A stretch of 64,000 bases of DNA, taken from contig NC_051098.1 of assembly GCF_901709675.1 (NCBI RefSeq), forward strand, positions 2,222,500 to 2,286,499. Direction: 5' to 3'. The notes under the pieces are model-generated. The model did not search any database, was not told the origin of the DNA, and saw only the letters and a list, made by a program, of their open reading frames with translations. This document shows positions 22,701 through 34,900 of the stretch, one piece after another. A program made the position numbers and the translations under genes. This DNA is from Syngnathus acus. Taxonomy: Eukaryota; Chordata; Actinopteri; Syngnathiformes; Syngnathidae. Numbering within the stretch: position 1 is the first letter of the stretch; every line of letters begins with the position of its first letter.

Positions 22701-25700
22701 GCGCCTGAACTGGTGGCGGCCGCACCATCCGCGCCGTCGGGACTGGGTCGGGGGGCGGCCGTGCGTCATGCGCCGCTGAAGGCCGACTGGGTGACGGCCG
22801 CTTGATCCGCGCCGCCGGAACTGGTGGCGGCCGCAGCATCTGCGCCGTTGGATCTGGGTTGAGGGGCAACCGTGCATCTTGCGTCGCTGGTACTGGGTCG
22901 GGTGGTGGCCACTCGTCACACGCCGCCGAAGGCCGACTGGGTAACGGCCGCTGGATCCGCGCCGCCGGAACTGGTGGCGGCCGCAGCATCCGCGCCGTCG
23001 GAACTGGGTCGGGGGGCGGTCGTGCGTCTTGCGCCGCTGGAGCCCAGCTCTGTAGCGACCATGCAGCAGTTTGCTGGTCGCTGAATTGGTCGGATCATTC
23101 TGTCACGGGCGGATGGGGAATGGAACAGGGCGACCAAATGCAGCTTGGACCAGGGTTTATTGGAGAACTCAAAAGGCAAACCGACAAGACTTAACAAAAC
23201 AATAACTTGAGTGACCGACCGGGACGTGAAACAGGAAGACCGCAGGACATGACGACAGCAGGACATGACGACAACAGGAACCAAAAAGGCATCATGACAG
23301 TAACAACAACAAACACGCACACACACACACGCAACAACAGACAATGATCCGACAGGGAGTGACACACAGACAGGACTGAAATACAAGACAGGTAACAAGA
23401 GGCAGGTGAGAATGATCACACTAATCATGGGCACACAGGAGGGGAGGGGTGAGCACACAGACAGAAACCACGGACATGATCAGGGACGAGTCGTGACAAG
23501 CTCGTGGTAGATTATTCTGTGAAATGTGATAATTTGATTTACTTAATCCATTTTACCTGCGTTGTTGATAAGAATGTCCACTCTGAGCTCAGTTTTTAAG
23601 ATGGTTTCAGCAAAACTCCGTACAGACAGAAGACTTCCAAGATCCAACTGCATGAACACAACCTGATTGTTCCCACTCTCCTAGGAGACAAGAATGCTGT
23701 GAGGCTGTGAGGCAAAGTCTCAATTCAATGACTTTTAAGTTTCGATTGACACTGTCAAAAACATTGCACTTTCAAAAGTACGTTTGTCAAGACAGTTAGA
23801 ATAACATCCCTCTTTATGATACAGTGCAGTTCACAATGAAAACACATTAGTTGAACATAATATTCTAGCACTTGCACTTTCTTACTCTGCGGATGTCTAA
23901 CACAGCAGCTTCAGCTTTCTTCTGGTTACGGCAAGCTAAAATGACCCTGGAACCTCTCTTAGCCAATTCCAGAGCTGTGGCTTTACCAATACCCGTGTTG
24001 CCTCCTGAAAATAAATACCACTTGTTACAACACATAATAAGAAAATACGTTGTATCTTAAATACAGTGCCATGAAAATAGTATTTGCCAACATCTCAAAT
24101 TCTTTTTTTTTTGTACGCTATATTTCCAGACTAGATTACCGTATTTTTCGGACTAAAAGTCGCTCCGGAATATAGGTCGCATTAGCCAAAAAATGCAAAA
24201 TAACGTGAAAAAAAACATATATAAGTTGCTCCGGAGTACAAGTCGCATTTTGGGGAAAATTTATTCGACAAAATCCAACACCAAGAACAGACATGAACGA
24301 GCAACAACAGGCTAAACGATAGGTATGTTAACGTGACATGAACACAAACGAAGAGCTGAGAACGGGCCTGACGTAACATTCAGAGTTATTCAAATAACTA
24401 TTACATAAATAACACGTTTATCCATCTGTGTCACTCCAATTCATTAAATCCATCGATCGTCCTTTATGGAAACGATGCCGCGTATGCGCCGCTGACGTCT
24501 AAATATTCTAAATATTCCACAGACCCATATAACGATATATAAAGTACATATCAAATAACTATCATATAAACAACAATATTATCAAACCATCTGTGTCACT
24601 CCAAATCATTAAATCCATCGATCAAATTCCTCGTCCTTTGTCAACAACGCCGCGCCTGCGCCCTGACGTCAGCCTCGTCGTTATTCCACAGATCTAGTAT
24701 CTAACTATATTATAGCGTTAACAAAGTACAAGGAAAGACGTGGGTTTGGTAAACGTCTCTTTATTTAACAAAACAAGAGTTCAACGAGCCAACAAGTACT
24801 GAACTGTAACGATAAAAACATATACAAGTTGCTATACGAAATAAAATATATCAAATAACTATAACATAAATAATTCACCACCACACGGCCCCAAGCACCG
24901 GCGTCGACTTCCAGGTGTGTGGCAGCGTGGACTTCCATCCCCGGAGGCGGCACTTCCAGCCACGGAGGTGGAAGAGAGCTCCATAGAATAGGACTGGGCG
25001 TGCATAAAAGCCATGTCCGAGCCCCATCCACCGTCCCCGGACAGCCACCCGGCCGAGCGCCGGCCCCTGACTTCCATCCACGGAGGTGAAAGAACTCCGT
25101 AGAGTAGGACCGGGCGTGCGTAAAAGCCATGTCCGAGCCCCATCCACCGTCCCTGGACTTCAATCCACGGAGGTGAAAGAGAGCTCCGTAGAGTAGGACC
25201 GGGTGTGCGTAAAAGCCATAATAGTTTTTCAAACCTTCTGTGTCCCTCCAAATCATTAAATCCTTCAAACTCTTCGTCCTCCATGTCACTTACAAACAAA
25301 GCCGCTAATGATGCCGGTAGTACGTGGGGCCCTTCGTCATCCCGTGATCGAATCTTTGTCCTTTATGTAAACAACCGCCGCGCCACGCCACTGACGTCAC
25401 TTGAAATTCAAATTACAGTAATCCCTTGCTACATCGCGGTTCGTTTATCGCAGTTTTTTTTGTTTTTTTTTTTGTTTTTTCTTTTTTTTTTAATTGTGAA
25501 AATTTGTGAAAAAATTCACATATCAGTATAAGTCGCCCCCCCCACCCAAACTATGAAAAAAAACACGTTATAGTCCGAAAATTATGGTAATTTTAATTAA
25601 TATGCGGTTTTTACTGATGCTCTTAAGCCGTCCAAAGACTCATCTCACAGTTCTCATGACATTTGACCAATTAAATTACTGAACATGTCGCGGTGGACCA

Positions 25701-25919
25701 ATGAAACCGTCAGCCATCATACCGAATATTCATCAGCTATTTGCAGTTGGAGTGCTCACATGGGCTTCCTGAGTAATTCCGTAACTTCTGTGCTTAGCGG
25801 TACATAGCCCTTGCCTTTTCTAGAAGCCTATTGAGTTGTGCCCGTCATCAGTATATTTCTATGTACCCACTATGCGGTATGAATGCTGCTGGAAAACTGA
25901 ATTTCCCCCAGTATAAATG

Positions 25920-25985
<66 letters not shown>

Positions 25986-28900
25986 ACAGTATCTATCTAG
26001 TTTCTATCTGGTATCTATTTATCCACCTGTCCATCCATCCATCACCTTAATTTCCGCATTTCATTGTTATGCATTGTCTTTTTTTGCTTCCACGAAAATC
26101 ACAGAAAAGAAACCTAGTTTCTAAAAATAGAAATTTACAAACAAAAGTCACACACAGCTTGCAAGAGCACGGAAGACTGGGAGCACCGACCCTTCAGCTG
26201 AGTGTGGCCGTTAAAAGCACCTCCTTTTCGGATAGGCAGTGGTACCCCATACGTACGTGAACTTCAGGGGTAATGGAAATCAAATTTACCAATTTCAAAT
26301 GAATATATAATGGCATGTCCAAAGTCCGGCCCTCGGGCCAAATCCGGCCCCCGGTCATATTTCATACGGCCCGCAGCTTCGGTCTTATAATGTATTACAA
26401 TGGGTCAAGGTGGCGGCCGCACGTCACACGCCGCCGAAGGCCAACTGGGTGACGGCCGCTGGATCCACGGCACCTGAACTGGTGGCGGCCGCACCATCCG
26501 CGCTTGACACAGTGAGCAGTGAAAATCCAAGATGGCGGCGCCCCAGTTGGCCGCGGCCGCTACGGGTCTCAACATCCGACGAGTATTTTCACAAAATATG
26601 TCGCCTAGGACACTACAAACAACACAAAGTTTAGTTTATCCATCCAGTAGATTAGTGTATGATCGCCAGCGCCTGCTGGAGGTACGGTCATCAAGTGTTT
26701 TCGGACTCGTAGCCACAACTACCCTAGTCTGTTTGCGTAGACTCGGAGTGCTTAGGGCGCTAGCCCCAGAAGCTCACGACGCAGCGGGCTCGCCGGGCAG
26801 CACACGCCGGAGGAGGAGTAAGCGTAGGCGGTGTGACCGGCGGCGAAAGCGCGGCTGTCGAGGTGGGCTAACGGCTAAGCTTAAAGCTAACCCCTACAAA
26901 CCGCCGCTTCCATCCATCTTCCTCTCCAACGTCCGCTCACTGGATAATAAAATGGACCATCTAAAACTGGAACTCTCTTCAAAGAGGGAAGTTAGAAACT
27001 GCTGCGCTCTCATCCTGACGGAGACATGGCTGAACTCATCAATGCCGGACAACGCCGTTAGCCTGGAGGGGCTCGCTACATTCCGCGCCGACAGAAACAG
27101 CGAGCTAAGCGGTAAATCCCGAGGAGGTGGGCTGTGTGTCTACATCAACAACAACTGGTGCAAAAATGCTAGATCTGTCGCCAGCTTCTGCTCTTCGGAC
27201 ATCGAGCTTTTGACTGTTAACTGCAGACCCTTCTACCTGCCCAGAGAGTTTACTGTTGTTAGCATCACGGCTGTGTATTTGCCTCCCAGCGCTAATACTA
27301 AAGAGGCCATGAGTGTTCTCTATCGGACAATCAGTGAGCTGCAATCCACGCACACAGAGGGGGTTTTCATCATTGCTGGGGACTTCAACCAGGCTAGCAT
27401 GAAGACTATTCTCCCTCATTTTTACCAACACGTGGATTTTCCAACTCGGGGAGAGAACACTCTGGACTTGGTTTACACCAATATAAAGGATGCATTCAGA
27501 GCAGCCCCCCGCCCCCACCTCGGCTCTTCAGACCACCTATCTGTTATGCTAATCCCTGCATACAGGCCCCTGCTGATCAGAGCAAAACCCACAGTGAAGC
27601 AGGTGAGGGTGTGGTCTGAGGGGGCCATGGAGGCACTCCAGGACTGCTTTGAGTGCTCTGACTGGGACATGTTCAAGTCAGCAGCAACATATGACAATCA
27701 GATCGACATTGATGAGTACGCCATGACTGTGTCAGCCTACATCAACAAATGCTCCGAGGACGTCAGCACCACTAAGAACATCATCACCCGAGCCAACCAA
27801 CGACCCTGGATGACTGAGGATGTACGTCATACGCTACGAGCACGGAACTCAGCCTTCAAGTCTGGCGACGAGGAGGCACTGAGGACAGCGAGAGCCAACT
27901 TGAACCGTGCCATCAGGCTAGCGAAGCGAAGCCACAGTCGAAAAATTCAGGATTTCTTCCACGACGCCAATAACACCAGGAGTATGTGGCAAGGCATACG
28001 GGCGATCACGGACTACAACTTACCCTCCCCCCCGGTGGGTGAGGTTGATGCTGACTTCCTAAATGGTCTAAATAACTTCTTTGGGCGTTTTGAGGCACTA
28101 AACAGCACTCCTGCAGTTAAAACTGTTCCCCACCAGGAAGAGGAGGCCCTCTGCCTTGACTCAGCCGACGTGTGGAAGACTCTGAGAAGAGTCAACCCAC
28201 GTAAGGCCCCAGGCCCCGACAACATACCTGGGCGGGTGTTCAAGGAATGTGCAGGCCAGCTGGCTGGTGTCATCACAGACATTTTTAACATCTCGCTGGA
28301 CCAAGCCAAAGTGCCAGTGTGCTTCAAGGCTGCCTCCATCATTCCGGTGCCGAAGAAACCTCAAATCACCTCATGGAATGACTACAGACCTGTGGCACTG
28401 ACTCCCATCATGATGAAGTGCTTCGAAAGGCTGCTCAAAGATCACATCGTCTCCAGACTCCCCCCAACATTCGATCCGTTCCAGTTTGCCTACCGGCAGA
28501 ACCGCTCTACTGAGGATGCCATCTCCTCCGTTCTTCACCTGAGCCTGGCTCACCTGGAGGAGAGGAACACCCACGTGCGGTTGCTGTTCCTGGACTTCAG
28601 CTCAGCGTTTAACACCATCATTCCACAACATCTGGTGGAAAAACTGGAACACCTGGGCTTCAGCACCCCCCTTCGGAACTGGCTGCTAGACTTCCTCACC
28701 AACAGACCTCAGTCAGTCCGGGTCGGACAGAACACCTCAGATGTCATCACCCTCAGCACAGGCTCCCCTCAGGGCTGCGTCCTGAGCCCCCTGCTGTTCA
28801 CCCTGATGACACACGACTGCGCCCCCAGGTTCACCACCAATCACATCGTGAAGTTTGCAGACGACACAACGGTGGTGGGCCTCATCAGGGACAACAACGA

Positions 28901-31900
28901 CCTGGACTACAGAGAGGAGGTAGAGCAGTTGGTGGGCTGGTGCAGAGAAAATAGCCTGATCCTGAATGTGGAGAAGACGAAGGAGATCATCGTCGACTTC
29001 AGGAAGAACCAGCCTCACCACGCTCCACTGATCATCAACAGCTCAGCTGTGGAGGTGGTCAGCAGTACTAAATTCCTGGGAGTCCACATCACAAACGACC
29101 TCACCTGGACTGTGAACACCACAACACTGGTCAAGAGGGCACAGAAGCGCTTGTACTTCCTGCGGAGGATGAGGAGAGCCCACCTGCCCCCACCCATCAT
29201 GAGGACGTTCTACCGAAGCACCATAGAGAGCATTCTGACAAGCTGTCTCTCGGTGTGGTGTGGAGGTTGCAGCGCCTCCGATTGGAAGAACCTGAGGAGA
29301 GTGGTGAGGACAGCAGAGAGGATCATCGGGGCTCCTCTTCCCTCCATTCAGGACTTGTCATCCCAGCGCTGCGTGTCCCGAGCCCGTAATATTATCAGTG
29401 ACCCATCACACCCCCACCATGGACTGTTCTCCCTGCTGCCCTCTGGGAAGAGGTTTCGCAGCATCCGCTGCAGGTCCACCAGGTTCTGCAATAGTTTTTT
29501 CCCTGCTGTCGTCAGACTGTTGAACATTCCAACGTAGCATTCCTCTGCACACTTGTAAATACTGCTTTTGTCTCCTGCACTGTTTACATACTTCATCACT
29601 GCTGCACTTTGTACTTTATAATTATCTTATTTCATATTTTTATATAGAATGTCACTTTTTAACCAGCCGAAATACCACTACATTGTTGAAAGCCGTATGC
29701 AACGAAATTTCGTTTTGTACACACCTAGTGTTGACAAAATGACAATAAAGTTCTGTCTAAGTCTAAGTATTATTTATGGCCCGCCTGCACTGTCAAACTG
29801 AATTAAAAAAATTATGAAACTTGAAACTGTAATTCCTCCTATTACCAAAAGGTGGAAGCACCACCCCTCTACGCTCATTTCTGCCATGGCAACTGCAAAG
29901 AAAACGAGGCAAGTTGACATTGAGGGCCGTCACTTTCAAGAGAAATGGGAATTACAATACTTGAAATCTGAAAATCAAGGCAATTATGTTTGTCTAATTT
30001 CTAAAGAGACGGTTGCCTTGTTTAAGGATTTCAACCTAAAGACACTATCAGACTAAACATGCTAACACATACGACAAGCTAACAGGAAGTGACCGCGCTG
30101 ATGAAGTGAAGCAGCTCCAATCTGACTGGCACCACAACAGCGATTCTTCACGCGGGGCTGTGAGTCAAAAGTAAATCAAAAGTAAATATTACTTAATATT
30201 AAATATTACGAAGTGGCCATGTTAATACTGTTGATGTTATGAACCTGTAGACATCCATCCACCCATCCATCCATCCCTCCATCCATCTTCTTCCGCTTAT
30301 CCGGGGTCGGGTCGTGGGGGCAGCAGCTTTAGGAGGGACTCCCAGACTTCCCTTTCCCCAGCCACTTCGTCCAGCTCATCCCGGGGGATCCCAAGGCGTT
30401 CCCAGGCCAGCCGAGAGACATAGTCTCTCCAGCGCGTCCTGGGTCGTCCACGGGGTCTCCTGCCTGTCGGACATGCCCGGAACACCTCGCCAGGGAGGCG
30501 TCCAGGAGGCATCCTGGTGAGATGCCCGAGCCACCTCATCTGGCTCCTCTCAACGTGGAGGAGCAGCGGCTCTACTCCGAGTCTCTCCCGGATGACCAAG
30601 CTTCTCACCCTATCTCTAAGGGAGAGCCCGGACACCCTGCGAAGGAAACTCATTTCGGCCGCCTGTATCCGGGATCTTGTTCTTTCGGTCACGACCCATA
30701 GCTCGTGACCATAGGTGAGGGTAGGAGCGTAGATCGACTGGTAAATTGAGAGCTTTGCCTTTTGGCTCAGCTCTCTCTTCACCATAACGGACCGGTACAG
30801 AGTCCACATTACAGCAGACGCTGCACCGATCCGCCTGTCGATCTCACGCTCCATCCTGCCCTCGCTCGTGAACAAGACCCCAAGATACTTGAACTCCTCC
30901 ACTTGGGGCAGGATCTCATCCCCGATCCGGAAATGGCATTCCACCCTTTTCCGACTGAGGACCATGGACTCAGATTTGGAGGTGCTGATCCTCATCCCGA
31001 CCGCTTCACACTCGGCTGCGAACCGCTCCAGTGAGAGCTGGAGATTACGGCTTGAAGAAGCCAGCAGCACCACGTCGTCTGCAAAAAGCAGAGACGCAAT
31101 GCTGAGGTCCCCAAACCGGACACCCTCAACACCTCGGCTGCGCCTAGAAAATCTGTCCATAAAAGTTATGATCAGAATCGGTGACAAAGAGCAGCCTTGG
31201 CGGAGTCCAACCCTCACTGGGAACGAATCAAACTTACTGCCGGAAATGCGGACCAAACTCTGGCATCGATGATACAGGGACCGAACCACCCTTATCAGTT
31301 GGTTCGTCACCCCGTACTCCCGCAGCACCCTCCACAGAACTTCCCGAGGGACACGGTCGAACGCCTTCTCCAAGTCCACAAAACACATGTGGACTGGTTG
31401 AGCGAACTCCCATGCACCCTCGAGGATCCTGCCGAGGGTATAGAGCTGGTCCACTGTTCCACGGCCAGAACGAAAACCACACTGCCCCACCTGATTCCGA
31501 GATTCGACCTCCCGACGGACCCACCTCTCCAGCACCCCTGAATAGACCTTACCAGGGGGGCTGAGTAGTGTGATTCCTCTGTAGTTGGAACACATCCTCT
31601 GGTCCCCCTTCTTAAAGAGGGGAACCACCACCCCAGTCTGCCAATCCAGAGGCACCGTCCCTGATGTCCACGCAATGCTGTAGAGGCGTGTCAGCCATGA
31701 CAGCCCCACAACATCCAGAGCCTTTAAAAACTCAGAGCGGATCTCATCCACCCCTGGGCCCTTGCCCCCGAGGAGTTTTTTAACTACCTCAGTGACTTCG
31801 ACCCCAGAGATTGGAGAGTCCACCTCAGGGTCTCCAGGCCCTGCTTCCGCAATGGAAGGCGCGTCGGTGGAATTGAGGAGGTCTTCGAAGTATTCTCCGC

Positions 31901-34900
31901 AATGACTCACAACGTCCCGAGTCGAGGTCAGCAGCACGCCATCTCCACTGTAAACAGTGTTGACAGTGCACTGATTCCCCCTCCTGAGACGCCGGATGGT
32001 GTACCAGAATTTACTCAAAACCGCCCGGAAGTCATTCTCCATGGCCTCGCCAAACTCCTCCCACTCCCGGGTTTTTGCCTCCGCAACCGCCAAAGCCGCG
32101 TTCCACTTGGCCATCCGGTACCCGTCGGCTGCCTCCGGAGTCCCACAGGCCAAAACAGCCTAATAGGACTCCTTTAGCTGGACGGCATCCCTTACCGCCG
32201 GTGACCACCAGCGGGTTCAGGGATTGCCGCCACGACAGGCACCAATGGCCTTACGGCCACAGCTCCGGTCAGCTGCCTCAACAATGGAGGCACGGAACAT
32301 GGTCCACTCGGACTCGATGTCCCCCGCCTCCTCTGGGACGTGGGAAAAGCTCTGCCGGAGGTGGGAGTTGAAGCTCTTCCTGACAGGGGATGCCAGACGA
32401 TCCCAGCAGACCCTCAAAGTACGTTTGGGTCTGCCAGGTCGGACCGGCATCTTCCCCCACCATCGGATCCAACCCACCACCAGGTGTTGATCAGTTGACA
32501 GCTCCGCCCCTCTCTTCGCCCGAGTGTCCAAAACATGCGGCCGCAAATCCGATGACACGACTACAAATCGATCATCGAACTGCGGCCGAGGGTGTCCTGG
32601 TGCAAAGTGCACACAGGGACACCCTTATGTTTGAACATGGTGTTCATTATTGACAATCCGTGTCGAGCACAGAAGTCCAATAATAGAACACCGCTCTGGT
32701 TCAGATCGGGGGGGCCGTTCCTCCCAATCACGCCCTTCCAGGTCTCACTGCCATTGCCCACGTGAGCATTGAAGTCACCCAGTAGAACAATGGAGTCCCC
32801 AGAAGGAGTGCTCTCCAGCACTTCTTCCAAGGACTCCAAAAAGAGTGGGTACTCTGAGCTGCCGTTTGGTGCATAGACACAAACAACAGTCAGGACCCAT
32901 CCCCCCCCACCCGAAGGCGGAGGGAGGCTATCCTCTCATTTACCGGGGTGAACCCCAATGTGCAGGTGCACAGCTGGGGGGCAATAAGTATATCCACACC
33001 TGCTCGACGCCTCTCACTGTGGGCAACTCCAGAGTGGAAGAGAGTCCAGCCTCTCTCGAGAGGGCTTGTACCGGAACCCAAACTGTGTGTGGAGGCAAGT
33101 CCGACTATGTCTAGTCGGAACTTTCCTGCCTCGCACACCAGCTCGGGCTCCTTTCCAGCCAGAGAGGTGACATTCCATGTCCCAAGAGCCAGCTTCTGCA
33201 GCCGGGGATCGGACCATCAAGGTCCCTGCCTTTGGCCGCCACCCAGCTTACTTTGCACCCGACCCCTTTGGCCTCTCCCACAGGTGGTGAGCCCATGGGA
33301 AGGGGGACCCACGTTTCCTTTTCGAGCTGTGCCCGGCCGGGCCCCATGGGCGAAGGCCCGGCCACCAGACGCTCGCCTTCGAGCCCCACCTCCAGGCCTG
33401 GCTCCGGAGGGGGGCCCCGGTGACCCGCGTCCGGGCGAGGGAAAACTGAGTCCATATATATTTTTCTTCATAAAGGGTTTTTTGAGCCGTGCTTTGTCTG
33501 GCCCCTCACCTAGGCAGAGATGGGACCAAATCACACATGTGCAAGTCTCAAGTGAGTCTCAAGTCTTAACCTTCAAGTCTCAAGTAAGTCCCAAGTCATT
33601 TTTTTCTTGGGCAAGTCAAGTCAAGTCCTTAAATAGGTCAAGTCAAGTCCAAGTCAAGTCCTTAAATAGGTCAAGTCAAGTCCAAGTCAAGTCACCTTAT
33701 TATTGCAATTTTACCTGCAGAATCTGATCTTAGTAACGTGAAGAGACAAGATATAAGTAACTTTAAGTAACCATCATTGTCCAATGTGTCTAACCTGTTT
33801 AAGAAATATGACAATAATTTGGATTTGCACTGTAATTACTGATATTCAGTAAAATACACCATGGAATCAAACAAAAAAGAAATTACCTCATACAATGATT
33901 GCCAGCTCAATCTAAACAAATGAACGTCTGCCGACAGTGTCTGACACATGTGAGTTGCAAATATTAAAAAATAATCTGAAAAAAAATGTGAAAGAAGAAA
34001 CACATTAAAGAGCATTAGAAACATTTTATGTTTCATCTGTAACATCTGGAGACAAAGTCGTCTGGCTGTCTGAAATGTTTCTGTTGCATATCTTGCACTG
34101 TGCTGTCCGTCTTTTGCCGTCATAAAGGTAATTACGATAGCCGAAGGTACCGCTCCCGCTGACATGTTTGTGCATGTCTGATATAAAGGGGCGTGATTCT
34201 CCAACAAACACGTTAAGTAGGTAGAGGGGGCACGACTGATTGATTGACAGGGTAGCGATCCAATCATGACAACGCCATTCTCAGCTTGCGCTCCTACCGT
34301 GTTATCAATGTTACTTTTTTAAAAGTATTATTAATTTTATATTCAAACTGAAAACATAAACTAAATAACACGGAAGTCATTCAAGTCATCGTGTCTCAAG
34401 TCAAGTCCCGAGTCTTTAACTTCCAAGTCCAAGTCGAGTCTCAAGTTTTTTTATTTTTGTCAAGTCAAGTCACAAGTCATCAAAACAGCGACTCGAGTCG
34501 ACTCGAGTCCAAGTCACAGTGACTCGAGTCCCCATCTCTACACCTAGGACGCGTTTACCATGGGTGACCCTACCAGGGGCATGAAGCCCCAGACAACATG
34601 GCTCCTAGAATTATTGGGACACTCAAACCCCTCCACCCTGATAAGGTGACGACTCACAAAGGGGACCTGTAGACGTGACACAAACTATTACTTTCTGAAA
34701 GATATTGTAAATGACAAGAGCAAAATTCACTTGTTTTAATATTTAATAGTATAATAATACTATTAAAAGTAGTAATAATAATAAAGGGCCCCTTCACTTT
34801 ATCAAATCTGGCCCTCCTTGCAAAAGGTTTGGACACCCCTGGCTTACATAAAGCCTACCGGAACGCGATTCCCGCATGACGGTGTGTGTGTGTGTATGTG

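Larger units (their letters stand above)
21729..23498 (-). mobile_element. LTR retroelement whose interior is a minisatellite
   Basis: LTRs 21729-22108 and 23101-23498 with TSD agctc (21724-21728 and 23499-23503). The C-tract at about 22109-22120 is the complement of a polypurine tract, so the element reads on the minus strand. The 992-bp interior has no gag, RT or integrase; it is seven units of a repeat of about 111 bp. It must be mobilised in trans. A related LTR piece is at 51252-51372. Confidence 0.85.
30253..34664 (-). mobile_element. RTE-clade LINE (Rex3/Expander-like), full length
   Basis: 10-bp TSD acctgtagac (30243-30252 and 34665-34674). The 3' end at 30253-30285 is a (CCATC)n tract as read on the plus strand, i.e. 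a GGAT-type tail. With the nested hAT (33515-34540) and its TSD copy removed it is about 3.4 kb, the usual RTE length. Sense with respect to gene 1. Confidence 0.85.
26313..34841 (+). mobile_element. hAT element of the GTF2IRD2-like group, split by two LINEs
   Basis: Left end CATGTCCAAAGTCCGGCCCT (26317-26336) and right end GGTTTGGACACCCCTG (34826-34841) are imperfect inverted repeats. Body pieces are 26313-26400, 29767-30252 and 34675-34841. The middle piece keeps an N-terminal coding part (29814-30056). No TSD could be matched, so the outer boundary is approximate and the pairing of the two ends is inferred. Confidence 0.5.

Noticed and set aside
22305-22919. Ala/Gly- and Pro/Arg-rich ORFs on both strands
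   Set aside because: By-products of the 111-bp GC-rich repeat, whose length is a multiple of three. No start or domain supports translation.
21729-23498. CRISPR-like array of regular repeats
   Set aside because: Units are contiguous 111-bp tandem repeats without spacers, within a eukaryotic LTR element.
33515-34540. AAGTCAAGTC repeats as a satellite array
   Set aside because: They are subterminal repeats of a hAT with exact TSD, not an independent satellite.
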